A stretch of DNA of 64,000 nt from Pyrus communis (GCF_963583255.1 NC_084806.1:18828317-18892316), one strand, 5' to 3'. Shown: positions 1 to 12,349, counted from the first letter of the stretch. The notes: generated by a model not told the origin, from the letters alone. A program made the numbers and translations.

Positions 1-2216
1 CCTTACGTGAAATGTAACAATTGTGTTTAGATTGTATTGGACCAAGTTCGATATCATTTGTATATGAATGGGATGGTAAACACTTACTCCAAATAGACTT
101 ATCATGGAGAATTGGTGGCTATAGTGTCCACGTCTTCTGGCTGTGGGACAATTAAGCATGAATCCTCTTCATCTAGCCGTGTTAACGACGATCAAGTAAT
201 GGACATATTGAATGATACTTTCCTTAATTGTAAAGGTTTTTCCATCCTCACCCATTGTAGAGTTGATGCACATAAATATAGAGCACAATATGACCAATCA
301 AAACTACAATATGATGATGGGATATGGAAAGATCCATGCATGCACAAGCAATTGTGTATTCGAGAAGTTAGATGATTGTCCTAAGTGCAATGAGCCGAGA
401 TATAGAAAGAATAAGATTCCAGACAAGGTGTTGTGTTATTTTCCACTTACGCCAAGATTGCAAAGATTGTACATGTCGACCCACACTGTAAGTGATATGA
501 GATGTCATAGGACGAACGGGTTGTTGATGATGTTTTATGGAATCAAGCAGACAGCGAAGCGTGAAAAGAATTTGATAAAATTTATCCTAATTTTGCCACA
601 CATCCAAGAAATGTCAAATTAGGACTTGCTTTTAATGGCTTCGTTTGGAAATTTTTAGAATAAGCTCAACATTTGGCCAGTGGTCGTCGTTCCTTATAAC
701 TTACCCCCTGGAGACACATGAAGAAAGAATTAATGATCATGATCCATGTAATACCCATGCTGACATCACCATGTAATTCCATTGATGTTTATCTGTGACT
801 GTTGATTGATGAGTTGATATATTTATGGAAAAATGGTGCATAAACGTACAATAAGTCCATAAGGGAAATGTTTACTCTGCAAGCAGTAGTTATATGGACA
901 ATTAATGATTTCTCAACTTTTGGTATGTTATCAGGATGGAGCACCAAAAGTTATATGGCATAGTGAAGGTATGCTCTTTGAATCACTAAAGATAACTCCC
1001 TTGAAATCATGAGTAGAGTAACAAGTCTGAAACATTATGATAGACAATGAAATATTGACCTAGACTAATAGAATTGTCCGGAGATGAGATATTGTCCAAG
1101 TTGAATACTCTGATTTGGGAAATGATTAAGACAAGTGGAACAACTGAATTGGATGAAGAAGAGTATATTCTTTTACTTTGAATACTGGTCGAATTGAAAA
1201 TCATACACATTGTTGATCCCATGCATATTGAGAAGAATGTTTGTGACAATCTGGCGAGAATGACTCTACCTATCGAGGGAAAATCGAAGGAAACCATGAA
1301 GACTTGTATTGGCATGCAACCAATACAAATAAGGTCCAACTTGTGGCCTACATAAGTCAATGGTAAATACAACCAAAAGAACGCCAATTGTACTTTCAAG
1401 TCAAATGACAAGAATAAGTCATGACTGTCATGCCTTACTACAACCGCTCCTTCCAATTGATATTCAGTCCTACTAAACCCCAAGGTTGTTGAGACGATTG
1501 TACATTCGTCTTGGTTCTTCTAGCAACTATGTGGTAGAATGTTGCAAAAGTCAAACGTTGATGAAATGAACGAATATATTGTGTACATCCTATGTCAGCT
1601 AGAGCAATATATTCACCGACATTTTTCACGAGAATGGTTCACGTGATCATACATCTTCCGTATAAGGCAAAAATTGTTGGGTCGATATATAATCGTTGGA
1701 TGTATCCAATTGAGAGGTAATCTTATCAGTACGTGTCTTAATATTCTTTATTGAATGACTTTTTTTTTTTTTTTTTTTTTTTTATAGTGTTGATACTTTT
1801 TCATATTGTTGGGTGGTTATAAGCAGTTTGTCCGCAACAGAGTACAACCAGAAGGATCTATAGCCTAGGCGATTAGCATACAAAAATTGCTTATCTTTTG
1901 TGTGAGGTACCTCCGAAATGTTGAAACTTCCTACAATAAGTGCTCGCGCAGTTTCGATAGTGGTGCGTAGAATAAAAAGCTATCTATCTTTGCCCAACCT
2001 GCACCCTCATTCAGTGAAAGACCTTTGTCTAGACCATTCAAAGAAGCTGACTTGCAGGTGGCTCACTAGTATGTATTAAACAACTACGATGAAGTTTTAC
2101 CATTCCTCGAACAGTATGAGGCATTGATGAAGACCCAATATCTTTCAATTGGGGTTGAAATGCATATACAATTATTTCCACATGGGTTTGCCGAGCATGT
2201 AAATTTTTTTATTTTT
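1..2216 (+). pseudogene. CACTA (En/Spm) TNP2-type transposase relic, N-terminal and central part
   Basis: Broken coding sequence of a CACTA transposase, a nuclear DNA-cutting enzyme. Readable blocks in order are: a motif ending VMDILNDTF at 190-230; the zinc-ribbon-like block DDCPKCNEPRY with PLTPRLQRLYMS at 365-480; MHIEKNVCDN near 1225; and a DUF4218-like block with MVHVIIHLPYKAKI at 1633, RWMYPIER and FVRNRVQPEGSIA near 1820. The last block, near 2090-2200, ends FPHGFAEH. Many stops and frame changes separate the blocks, so it is dead. The 5' end lies outside the window. After FAEH a GT begins a probable intron, into which another element inserted; coding resumes at about 4021. A second copy lies inverted at 8100-9790. 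The family assignment is secure; exact limits are not. Confidence 0.85.
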
Positions 2217-2225
2217 TAAATTAAA

Positions 2226-2301
2226 GTGTAAATTACATTTTACCCCCTTAGGTTTGTATGCAATTACATCCTCATACAACATCTTTAAAACATTTCAATT
2301 T
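2226..2301 (+). repeat. Left terminal inverted repeat of the Mutator-like element
   Basis: About 75 bp that pair imperfectly with 3888-3965. Shared blocks include TAAATTACATTTT, GCAATTA, CCTCATACAACAT and AAAACATTTCAAT. Confidence 0.7.
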
Positions 2302-2696
2302 CCTAAGGAAGGTAGTTTACTTGCTTAAATTAAAGGGGTAAGGTTACGAAGTAAAGCTACTTGCTTCTTGTACGAGGAGCTACTCTTTTCATACCCCTAG
2401 TAATAATTTTATTTCGTTAGTTTCTTCCCATAAGGTTCTTCAATTTGTTCAGATCTACTACTCTATCTATGACTACTCTTGTTAATAAAGGCAATCGTTG
2501 AAACCTTTATTTCATAACCTTTTGGCTTTTTTTTCTTTACTCTCAAAAAATAGGTATGTTAGGTTCTTAGTAGCTAGCAGTGAAATGTTTCCTCTCAGTT
2601 ACATTAACAATATTTCATTTCAATTTCATACTTCCGTTTATTAAATTCTCGTTATCTGCCCATTAAGACATAACGGACCACATGGATAAAAGTAGG

Positions 2697-2727
2697 AAAA
2701 TATATATATATATATATATATATATGG
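2697..2727. repeat. (TA)n microsatellite
   Basis: About 14 TA units, followed by a T-run and an A-run at 2730-2762, within the Mutator-like element. Confidence 0.9.
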
Positions 2728-3887
2728 CAAATTTTTTTTTTTTTTTTGACAAAAAAAAAAAAGTAAAAAAATCAAAGTTTCATCTTCTCGAGCAAGTTTC
2801 CGCCGTTCATCCTCACCCTCCTTCCCCCACTCCGCCTGTCCCCTCCCTTCACCTGCACCACCAAAACCACAATTGAGAACCCAACTCGAGTCCAAAAACC
2901 CCAATCGAAAAGCTTGCCCGAAATCGACGAAATCACACAGCCTGCAAATCCAGAGCTCCTCCAAAACCTTGAAACCCACCCCTAACAAATCAAAATTCCA
3001 AATTTCCAATGTAAATCAAGAAATTAAAAAGATATATGGTGATTCTGATTTATGAATTTCTGATCGATGAGTTTACGGCGAAGCGAAGATGGCGATTTCT
3101 GAACCGACGAGCGAGTCAACTCAGTGAGCAAAGTGAAGATGCGGGCAAGCCAACTCCGAACGAGTCGACCATCAAAGGCTACGTGCACATCATGATCAGC
3201 AGTATATCCATCAGTGGCGTCTTCAATTTTTTTTTTTTTCTCTTCGAACCCCTGCCTGCCCACATCCCGCTCCAGATCTGTCGATCTCTATCCCAGAAGC
3301 CAATTTCCTGCACATTTCTCTCATTTTCCCTCTAACCAAACACATCATGTTATCTTTCCCGAACATATCTAGAACCCAAACCACCCATTCCACTTCAAAT
3401 ACTCACAAACCCAGGAAAACCAAGAAACCAAAAACTAAAAAAATCCAAAATTTACAATTGAGGAAAACGCTGAGGTTGCGGGTGGGGTTCTGCATTTGCA
3501 GAAGTTTGGATGGGAATGGAGGTGAAGTGAATCTTTTTTTTTTAATCATTTTCTACTTTTTAAGTTTTAATCATAAATACTAGCATATGGACAAACATAA
3601 AGTAAGATTTTTTTTTTTTTTTAAAATTAGAGATATGTTAATATTACATGTAGGTGGGGTTTTAAAAAAAAAAAAAAAACAAAACAAAATTTGGTTATGT
3701 GAAATTATATTTCTACCTCATATTGTTAATTAAAATTTTTTTATAGTTGTTTGACCATGTGGTATAAGTTTGGCACCTACATCAACACAAATGTGGAATT
3801 TACTTTTGCCACGTCATCACTTAACGGTTAACTTAACAGATTTTTTAAACAGTTATATGAAATTAAAATGAAATAATAGTATATGTA

Positions 3888-3965
3888 TGATATTGAAATG
3901 TTTTTAAAATGTTGTATGAGGTTATAATTGCACCCAAATCCGATGATGCAAAATGTAATTTATTC
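3888..3965 (-). repeat. Right terminal inverted repeat of the Mutator-like element
   Basis: Reverse-complement partner of 2226-2301. It is followed immediately by the second copy of the 9-bp TSD TAAATTAAA. Confidence 0.7.
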
Positions 3966-4020
3966 TAAATTAAATTAATTGCCTCTTCTAAAAGCTTACA
4001 TATTTAGTGGTCGTTGAACT

Positions 4021-4600
4021 TTACTAGATGCAACAGTTAAGGGAAGATAATTCGCTATTGTTTGACGAAGAATTATTCCAATTGGTATGTTGTCTTGTTA
4101 AAGTAGAAATGTACGCTAGTTGTCAGGTGACGGATTTAAATTCTTGGCAGTTGAACAAGACAATAAATTATGCACTCAAAATAATGTAGTTTTTGTCTCG
4201 ATGTAAATGAAAATACTTATTTTTTGGCAAACTTTTAAGTGTGGTTCAATTCCTATACACAAACTACAAGGAAGTCATGATGTTCAAATGTTATTGGTAA
4301 TATACAAGCCCAAACAAAGTAGACATCCTCATTCAAGATATATACTTGTTATTGGTCAACACAAATATCCGGTGGTTTGAGGATGATCCATACATCCTCT
4401 CGTCAATACTGCAAAACAAGTATTCTACTTGGATGATCCAAAGCCGAGGGTGATTGTAATGTAGAAGAATTCTTATTACATAGAAATATTTGGGACTTGC
4501 CAGACCCACAACAGGATCATGATGAGGATACTAACGATGACCTAAATGTTCACTAAGAGGTTTAATCCCCAACCTCCCCGAGTACAAAGAAACCACATCG
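4021..4600 (+). pseudogene. CACTA TNP2-type transposase relic, C-terminal part (DUF4216-like)
   Basis: Coding of the same transposase resumes after the intron that holds the Mutator-like element. Readable pieces are MQQLREDNSLLFDEELFQL at 4027, a YASCQV block near 4110, GDGFKFLAVEQDNKLCTQNN near 4128, YFFGKLLSVVQFLYTNYKEV near 4215, DDPYILSS near 4383, YLDDPKPRV near 4428 and NIWDLPDP near 4488. This order (cysteine-containing block, then DUF4216-type block with a DDPK motif) is standard at the C-terminus of plant TNP2 proteins. Frameshifts and a tryptophan-to-stop change make it non-functional. A tail with DALSIDLG near 4650 may still belong to it. Confidence 0.75.
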
Positions 4601-4924
4601 TTCAACCACCATTCGAGATGTCACGTGTCCCCACACTTGAAATAGATGCATTATCTATTGACCTCGGACGCGTACCATCAATTCAGCAAAATTCCTTGTT
4701 TGAAGTTAACAAGGACGATTGAAGCAATGAAAGCCATATTGAAGAGGATAAAGAAGTACATGAGTATACCTACAGTGATTAAGGGTTCACTGATGTAATA
4801 TTATTGTGCACTAAATAAAGTATTCTATTAATTTTATTAAAGTTCACAGTCTTGTTTATCTGATATTTTTAAAAGAAACAATAACTGAAGCTTTACCTTA
4901 AGGAAGGCAAAATATTCTGTTGGG

Positions 4925-5747
4925 TCAAGTCTTGCACCAAACTATCTCAGACTTAACTAGCTTGAGGAACTAAGCTGGACTAGGTTAGTATAGACTAAAG
5001 TAGACTAGGTTAGTGAAGTGTTTGGTGCAATGTCGAAATAAAAAGCAGGATAATAACAAGTTCTAATGTTATATTATTTAATCTGTAGCTATCAATATTT
5101 TATTATTTATTCTCTCTTTTTCTCTTTTCTAGAATTCTCTTCCTTTCTCCCTTCTTCCCTCTCTCTCTCGAAAACCTATTCCACAACTACAGATCAAAGC
5201 CAACTCCCAATTCCAGATCAAATCAAAACCCAATTCAAAATCAAAACCCAATTTAAAATTAAAACCAAATCAAATCAACAATCCCAAGTAGCTACCCCTA
5301 ACAGAGAACACAACATTAATCAGCGACCCTATGCCGCTGTCGTCCCAATCCAACCAACGTCATTGTCGCCAACATAGGTCTCGGCGTTCTTCGCCTCCTA
5401 TACTCCTTTAGCAAATTGGGTGGTTCACCCACCACTAGGTTCACAAGATCCCGTTTGTTTATCATGCAAAGCCGACAAGTCCAAGGACGATGTCCAAGGA
5501 CGATGTCCAAGTAGACAAGTCCAAGGTCGAGGCCGAAGCGAAGCAGACGAGTCCTTCGCTTAGTCTTAGGCGGTCCTGTGAAATTTGGGGATTCTCGCTA
5601 AGAACTCCTTGTGACTGAGTTTGTCAAAGCAAGTTGAGTGCAATCTCATTAAACATAATCCCTGCGCCTACCAAACATGGGACTGGACTAGTAATTAGTA
5701 TAATCTAGTCGAATGAAAACTAGGGAATCCAAACAAACACACCATTA
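4925..5747 (+). mobile_element. Non-autonomous DNA element, copy 1 of a family shared with 17137-19020
   Basis: The left 120 bp, with GGACTAGGTTAGT and TTTGGTGCAAT, match the reverse complement of 18890-19015. The right 160 bp, with GGGATTCTCGCTAAGAACTCC and CCAAACAAACACACCATTA, match the reverse complement of 17137-17300. This identifies two copies of one element in opposite orientation. The interior (5060-5550) is AT-rich, then C-rich, with no recognisable protein. The terminal words resemble short imperfect inverted repeats. TSD and superfamily could not be fixed (TTA is possible). Limits are good to about 10 bp. Confidence 0.55.
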
Positions 5748-5908
5748 GGGGATTCTCGCTAAGAACTCCTTGTGAATGAGTTTGTCGAAGCAAGTTGAGT
5801 GCAATCTCATTAAACATAATCCTTGCGCCTACCAAACATGGGACTGGACTAATAATTAGTCTAATCCAATCGAATGAAAACTAGGGAGTCCAAACAAACA
5901 CACTATTA
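5587..5908 (+). repeat. 161-bp tandem duplication at the right end of element copy 1
   Basis: 5587-5747 and 5748-5908 are near-identical direct repeats. Each runs from GGGGATTCTCGCTAAGAACT to CCAAACAAACACAC plus ATTA. There are only a few single-base differences. Confidence 0.85.
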
Positions 5909-5951
5909 GGGTTTAGAGTTTAGGGTTTAGTGTTTAATATTTAGGGTAAAG
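5906..5951 (+). repeat. Degenerate telomere-like (TTTAGGG) repeats
   Basis: The stretch TTAGGGTTTAGAGTTTAGGG continues with TTTAGTG and TATTTAGGG. These are several units of the plant telomere heptamer with errors, lying directly at the end of the duplicated element. Confidence 0.6.
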
Positions 5952-6700
5952 TGGTATTGCCCACGGAATATCAACTTATTCCGTTAGGCAAGTGCGTTGG
6001 CAACGTTCACATATCCAATTCCTTAGAGGATTTTTGCAGTCGAGGTAATTAAATTCCAAAATCCAATCATCAATATAGTTGGTATATACTACGAGACTGT
6101 ATACGACAAAAATCACCAAAAATAAACACTCGGAGACTAGATAGCAAGACGAAATCTTTTGAAGTTAGAAACGAAAATCCAATATCTAACAATTATTTTA
6201 ACTTCAATTTACTGATTTTTTACAACTACTCTTCTTGACTCTACAAGAATACAATGAATGGACCCGATCATGAATTAAAAATATTTACAATACTGATTAC
6301 CACAAAATGATACATTACACTTAATAGAAGTATAAAAAAAAAAGCTCCCAGTGTTGGTCGAATCTATTGCATTGTCGAGATACGCACTTTACAAAATTAA
6401 TTTCTACAATCCAACCGTCAAAATTATTTGAAATTTGTACGATATCACATATGCCAAAAATCACAAAAAAAAAAATTAAAAAAAGAAAAAACAAACAAAC
6501 TTTTAGGGAATAGGGAACATGGCAAAAGGTTTGAAGGTACAAACTTAGCATCATGATGTAATGGCTATATCACCTTTGATTTGGGTATTTTTTGCAAAGA
6601 GGCTAATTGAGGGTCAAAACCCACACTGAATACACATGATCATCAAATTCGATGATGTTTTAAACGTTGCCAAAAAATTTCCAAGGTTTGGGGATTTTTG
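5952..6700. other. AT-rich intergenic DNA
   Basis: No protein or RNA gene is seen. There are A-runs near 6330, 6462 and 6480. The only long ORFs are low-complexity. Confidence 0.5.
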
Positions 6701-6712
6701 AATTTCTAACCT

Positions 6713-6995
6713 TTGCCGAACGAAAATCATATATTTCATAGGGCAAAGTGGCCAACGTCCTATGGTAAAATTTTCCCCGATTTTTCCCCAAAAAGTCAAA
6801 TTCCCTTCCAAATTTTGGGCTAGCCAAATGAAATTCTTGGAATTTCGATGCACAAACATTATTTCAATTGGCGGATTTTTTTTTATTTTTATTTTGAAAC
6901 CCTTACCTGACGGAATGGTTCGTCGGGCAAGCCCTAAATTAGACATGTGTTGAAAAATTTAGGCATTTACCCGACGAAATGGTTGGTCGAGCAAA
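6713..6995. repeat. Subterminal-type repeats of a CACTA element (gcaaag / cgacgaa words)
   Basis: Repeated words such as TTTGCCGAACGAA, GGTTCGTCGGGCAAGCCC and CCCGACGAAATGGTTGGTCG occur in both orientations. They resemble the subterminal arrays at 25985-28089. No intact CACTA terminus was found, so the element is probably truncated. Confidence 0.45.
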
Positions 6996-7261
6996 GGCCC
7001 GATGTTCTTTATCAGACTGAAAGCTTTTCCATTTGCAACAATTCTAATTTCATCAATTCTATCTCTCTCGCTTCAAAATCCCACACTGCAAACTCACCTC
7101 CATCCGTAGCTCTCATACATGCCATCTCTTTCGACATCTCTCTAACTCTCATTCTCCCACAAAGATGCTACTTATTCTCAATCATTTCAAAGTTGGGATT
7201 TTATATGTTTGAATTTGTGCTTATATTATGAGTTTGTGATGTATATTGTTAATTTATTATT

Positions 7262-7640
7262 TATATTGTGAACCCGATTTACTAGATGCCCTCACAGTCG
7301 CAAACACCACAAGCATGTGGCAGCCCTAACCCCATCCCACCCTACTTATGACTGCCCAATTCAGCGATCGTGCTGCATGTGGGAGATGGAGAGCTCCCCA
7401 CCAGGCTAAAGAGAAAAGTTTGGGAAAGTTGTAAAGGGTTGGTGAGAAGCAAAATCACCCGGGTCACATAAAAATGGATTTGGGTGGATTACTCCCTAGT
7501 CACCAGCGAGCAAGTGATAAGGTCTAACAACTTGTTAACTCATGACATAGGTACCATTATCCTCACCAAGTGCCCCATGGTCGCGATTCTTAGAAGACAC
7601 ACAACCCCCAGATCCATGCCAAGATGATTAGATAGATTTT
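7262..7640 (+). pseudogene. Possible CACTA ORF1 (transposase_24-like) relic
   Basis: From an ATG at 7287 one can read interrupted protein containing RLKRKVWESCKGLVRSKITR and HDIGTIILTKCPM. The layout weakly resembles plant ORF1 proteins of En/Spm elements, where a basic block is followed by a block ending in a W..P motif. There are in-frame stops and no clear conserved tryptophan motif. It lies just 3' of CACTA-type subterminal repeats, which is the main support. It may be non-coding. Confidence 0.25.
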
Positions 7641-8099
7641 AGTAAGTGTATAACTTTCTTAATTTATTAATTTTTTTTCCCTTACTTATTTAATGTGGTT
7701 TTACATGAATAAATTTTTATATTTTTTTGGTATTTTAGGCCAACTTCTAATAGAACATGGAGGACAAGGCGACTGCCGACTACATGACTAGGTAGCTTAA
7801 CCCCAACAATTTCATGAACATCCTCAATGGAATGCTTTCAACATAGTCAAAGGTCAAAGACCTAACCACTCGACAACTGTGATGTCTCAAGTTAAATGAC
7901 TACTTTGCATAATTGCAACTTATGAGTTCTTATATGACATGTATGTCAGAACTAGTAAATAGTTGTTCAGTGTAATCAACGACCTCCCAACACTAATGAC
8001 TTTAAGACAAGTAATACTCTTAATGGAGTTGATATAACACATACTAGCCTTATCGGATTGTCAAATTCCAATTAACTATCCTATGGTTATTAATGTTTT
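7641..8099. other. Unassigned DNA between CACTA relics
   Basis: AT-rich, with an intron-like stretch at 7645-7740 ending in a pyrimidine run and TTTTAGG. No coding region can be supported. Confidence 0.3.
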
Positions 8100-9790
8100 A
8101 GGAATGAACATATGAGAAGGGTCTCACTATCCATTTTAACGTGTCTTGATATATTGCTAGCATACCCATCTAGAAATTTTACATTTTATAGCCTCTTTAA
8201 GTATCCATTATTACCTTCCAGCTTGAAAGTATAATTGTTGGATCTCTTCTTGTATTTACCATTGACAAATTTTGGCCACATATTGGTCCTTATCCTTATC
8301 TCTTGCATGCCAAAGTGAGTCTTCATTGTCTCCTTCAATTTTTCCTTGATAGGCAAAGTCGTTCCCACCACATTGTTGCAAATATTCTTCTCAATATGCA
8401 TAATATTCGAAATGTGTATGATTTTAACTTGGACTAGTATTCCAAGTTAAAGGATATACTCTTTCCGTCCAATTGCAATATTCCACTAGTCTTGATCCTT
8501 CCCCAAATTAGAGATTATTCAACTTAGATAGTAGCTCATCTACATATTGTTCCCTTGGTCTAGGCCGAAACTCCATAGTCCAATCAAATACTTTAGGCTT
8601 GGTACACCACTAGTAATTCCAGGGGAGCCATCTTCAATGGCCCAAGTAGCATACCTTTCCAACGTGCCAAAAGGACAACCTCACCGCATGTAGGGAATAT
8701 TATATAACCTTTGGTGCTCTAAACCGACAACATATCATAAGCTGAGAAATCATTAATTGTCTACACAACTACAACTCACAGAGTGAATATTTTCCAGTGG
8801 ACTTGTCGTACATTTATACACCATATTTTCATAAATTTGTCAACTTATCAATTAACGATCATAGATAAACATCAATAAAATCAGCGGGTGAATTAGGACG
8901 ATGACCAAAGGTAAGTTATAAGGAACGACGATCACTAGCCAAATGTTGTGCTCACGCGAAAAAATTCCCAAATGGATTGAAGCCGTAAAAAACAAGTCCT
9001 ATTCTGATTTTTATGGCTCCGCAGGAAAATCAAGATAGATTTTATCAAATTCTTTCCACGCTTTGCCATATGTAGGATGTCGCAGAATATCATCCTCCTT
9101 ATGCCACCTTATATCACGTGTAGTGTGGGTCAATATTTACAATCTCAGTAATCTTGGCTTCAGTGGATTCTAACGGAACACCTTGTTTGAAGTCTTGTTC
9201 TTTTGATATCTCCCCTCATTGTACTTGGGACAATTGTCTAGCTTCCCGAATTCACCGAAAAACAATACACAATTGTTTTTGTATGCATTGATCTTGTGAT
9301 ATCCCAACCTAAGATTGTTCAACATCTTTTTTGAGCTAGAATAATTTACAGGTAATGCATTAGGTTTTGGAAGCATACATCAACAATCATTATCATCAGA
9401 TCGTAATTTTGATTGGTCATAATATGCTCCACTTTCATGTGCATCAGCTCTACACTGGCGGTTAGAGCTGAAAAATCTTAACAACCGAAGTACAATTCTT
9501 GCTGAGCTTCTTTCAACAATTTATCATACTTTTTGGGGTTTGTGGACAACTCATCGCCTAATTAAGTGAAGAATTAGAGAAAGCATCGTTCAATATGTCC
9601 ATCACTCAATTGTCATCAACATGGCCAGATGAAGGGGGTTCATGCCTAAGTATCCTATTGTTAGAAGATGGTGACGGTGTAATGGGTGATTCTCCTTGAT
9701 AAGTCCAATTTGAGTAAAAGTGTACCATCCCATTCTCGTACTACTGATATCGAACTTCGTCTAATGTTATCCAAAAATAGACACCTAATA
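8100..9790 (-). pseudogene. CACTA (En/Spm) TNP2-type transposase relic, second copy
   Basis: Read on the minus strand from 9780. The start region matches positions 1-250 of the first copy, including an upstream GGGATGGTA. It continues with VMDILNDAF (about 9600), LMHMKVEHIMTNQN (about 9420), LPKPNALPVNY and LRLGYHKINA (9376-9290), a DNCPKYNEGRYQKNK zinc-ribbon-like block (about 9210), MHIEKNICNN (8401) and FLDGYASNIS (about 8190). A cysteine of the CPKC motif is tyrosine here (CPKY), and frame breaks are frequent. Because it is inverted relative to 1-2216, the two copies could recombine or form a long inverted repeat if co-transcribed. Confidence 0.8.
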
Positions 9791-10984
9791 TTATTCTGAG
9801 CACTGATTTGGTTGCTTCCAAATTGAATAAATTTGTTGACCTAATCCAAAATTTTAGTCATCATAACAAGTTGATATACGATTGATCATCCTCTTATGCC
9901 TCTGGTAATGATCTTATCTCATTCACAAGTGCACTTTCTGTGTTGCGGTTTATGATTCTCGGGACTATTTTTTGTCATAAAAAGTTCGACAACATCTCCC
10001 TAGGGTTTCCCAAGGGTACAACATATATAAACAATATCTAGTATGCACTCGATGAATATTAGGAGGACTTAACTGAATTTTCAACGAGCGGAACTTAGCC
10101 AAGTTCGCCACAATCCCTAAACACATACTAGTGCACACCTGAACTATCTAAACTAGACAATTCAAGAATCAATTAGATCAAGGAGGCGTGTTTACACGCA
10201 CATAGATTCTCAAACGGGTCTAAGCTTTTTTTAAATTTATTATACGAAGTTAATCAACATAATTAATTTCATATAAACAGTTATGAAATTTTAAAGAATT
10301 TCACACCATGATTTCGTAAGCTACTACTGCACAAATTTAATTCACCTAAGCTACATATGTTTCAATAGTCGTCCATAAGGGTAAGGAACTTTGGATGAAT
10401 ATGAATGGGTGTAAGCCTCGCTGCTCAGAAACAGAAACTCAAAATTTCACATAACCCACGTTTCAAGAATCATATATATATCAGAATTAAATAAATTTAA
10501 ACTTACTAAAAAAATAAATTAAGAGACAAATACATACCTTTCCGTTAATTTTCTTTGAATCTAGTCACAAACTTGCAACAAACAAAATTAATTAATCACG
10601 CAATTAAATAAATAAAAGTTTAACAAATAAATAAAAAGTAACCTTAAATCAATTGGGAAAGGGAGATATAGGGGAGGTATGCCTGATGAGGTGGGTGTGG
10701 GTTTTAGTCAGAGAGAAAGAAAGAGAGATTTTGTAGGAGAAGTAGTACGGCGCATGAAAAGCTAAGAACTGTAAAGTCTAGTGTCAGTGTTTGGCTTTCC
10801 TTGTCAAATAGTGTAATTGAACCATCAAATATGCTCAATCTAGCTTTAGAATATACTCAAATTATGGGCTATTGCTGCTAGAGTAAATATTCAAGAAGTG
10901 GCACATTTCAACTCAAAGGTTTGTTCATGCATATGCATTTCATATCCTTATTTGTGTTACATTCCATCGAGTTTGATTGTCTAG
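9791..10984. other. Upstream region of CACTA copy 2 and intergenic DNA
   Basis: No gene is seen. The part next to 9790 continues similarity to the start of the window for a short way. The rest is AT-rich (10200-10640), followed by a purine-rich stretch (10660-10735). Confidence 0.35.
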
Positions 10985-12040
10985 CCAGTTTAGGGTGCTA
11001 ACTTCCAACTATTTAGGCACACAAATAAAGACAACCTACATGGGCTGACTGACACATTTCTGATGGTAGTCAGTTTCTGGCCATTGATTTGGCTAGATCT
11101 CTTTTGCAGCCGACAAGTGTTCTTGAGACAAGTTGGCTGATGGAAATTCTGATTTCTTTGGGGTATATTTGCTTCTAGGGTTTTAGTTTGTTTTTGGGGG
11201 TTTTAGAACTTAATTTTAGATAGAGAGAGAGAGAGAGATAGAAAGAGAGTTGTTTTAAGGCCTTGAAGCTTGCATCTTCTCCATTTATAAACCCTAACTG
11301 CCAAACCTTCCTCATGCATTAAACACCCAATCATTGTCTATTAGGGTTGCATGGTTTCTAAGGTTTTGCATTTATGTCTTGGTCTGGTTTTAAGCTTCAA
11401 ATTCGTTTTTAGACCAAGCTTTTGGATTCAAGTTGGATTTTTACTTCAACAGTTTGATTGGAGAATCTGACTGGTCATTCAAATCCAGATTTCTTGTGCA
11501 CATCATAAAATCATATCATATCATTGATCATGTTGATCTCAATGCCACAAGGTGAAGAGCTTAGGAGGAGCTAGCACTTCATGAAGACCGAAGAAGTCCG
11601 TCTCATGTAAGGCAAGATTGCACAAAGGTAAAGCTGCTTCTTAGATAGGGTTCTAGGAATTAAGCTTTGTGTGGATATTTGTATGAACCTTGGTTTACAT
11701 TAGTGGATTGGACTTAGTGTAGAGTCCTCGGTTTTTTAACCAATAGGTGGGTTTTTCCGGGCAAAAATATCTTATGTTCAAGTTATATTTATTGTGTCAC
11801 ACATCCCACATACACATACATGGTACGTATACTTGTTAAACATTTAAATGGCATGTGCTCACTGTCATGCTCACTTGATGCATTTATAACTTGCAACGAA
11901 CTACAACCTTGCTGACTAGGATAGCTTTTGGGGTACTAAAATTGGTTTTTGAATCTTAGATTTATTGACCAACAAATATATCTTAGTTGACTAGTGGGCT
12001 TGACTAGTCAGTCCAATGGATTATTATTTTTATATACAGC
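10985..12040 (+). mobile_element. Probable 5' LTR and leader of a Ty1/copia element
   Basis: The region upstream of a clear primer-binding site has LTR character: a TATA-like TTTATAAACCC at 11283, a GA-rich stretch at 11222-11252 and a long untranslated leader. The matching 3' LTR is absent from the window, so the boundaries cannot be set by comparison and are approximate. Confidence 0.4.
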
Positions 12041-12066
12041 TTATTCCACATGGTACCAATTTCAAT

Positions 12067-12078
12067 TGGTATCAGAGC
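12067..12078 (+). other. Primer-binding site of the copia element
   Basis: TGGTATCAGAGC is the usual plant retroelement site complementary to the 3' end of initiator tRNA-Met. The gag start follows 57 bp downstream. Confidence 0.8.
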
Positions 12079-12135
12079 TTTGCTATAGATATAGAGTGAT
12101 CACTGGGTTTTGCTGGTATTGTGTGGAATCTCACC

Positions 12136-12316
12136 ATGGACCATGATCGTGTCGGTAGCTTATGTAATACACCTCCATTCTTTGATGGTACAAATTATGC
12201 TGCTTGGAACGAGAAGTTTCAAATCTTTCTTAAGGCACAAGATCTTATTCCTATGGATTATTACATTCTTGAGTGGAAGGCTTAGGGCTAGAAAAAATTC
12301 CTAAAAATCCCAAATC

Positions 12317-12349
<33 letters not shown>

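Larger units (their letters stand above)
2226..3965. mobile_element. Mutator-like non-autonomous element with 9-bp TSD
   Basis: A 1740-bp insertion bounded by inverted repeats of about 75 bp. The left end reads GTGTAAATTACATTTTACC and the complement of the right end reads GAATAAATTACATTTTGC; both continue into a shared stretch containing CCTCATACAACAT. It is flanked by the 9-bp direct repeat TAAATTAAA (2217-2225 and 3966-3974), the TSD length typical of Mutator elements. The interior has no transposase. It holds C-rich stretches at 2790-2960 and 3240-3480 resembling leader or coding DNA of a host gene, so it may be a Pack-MULE; the donor gene was not recognised. It sits in the probable intron of the CACTA transposase relic. 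Confidence 0.75.

Noticed and set aside
2641..3009. 122-residue ORF in the Mutator-like element
   Set aside because: Crosses A/T-runs and the TA microsatellite; low complexity.
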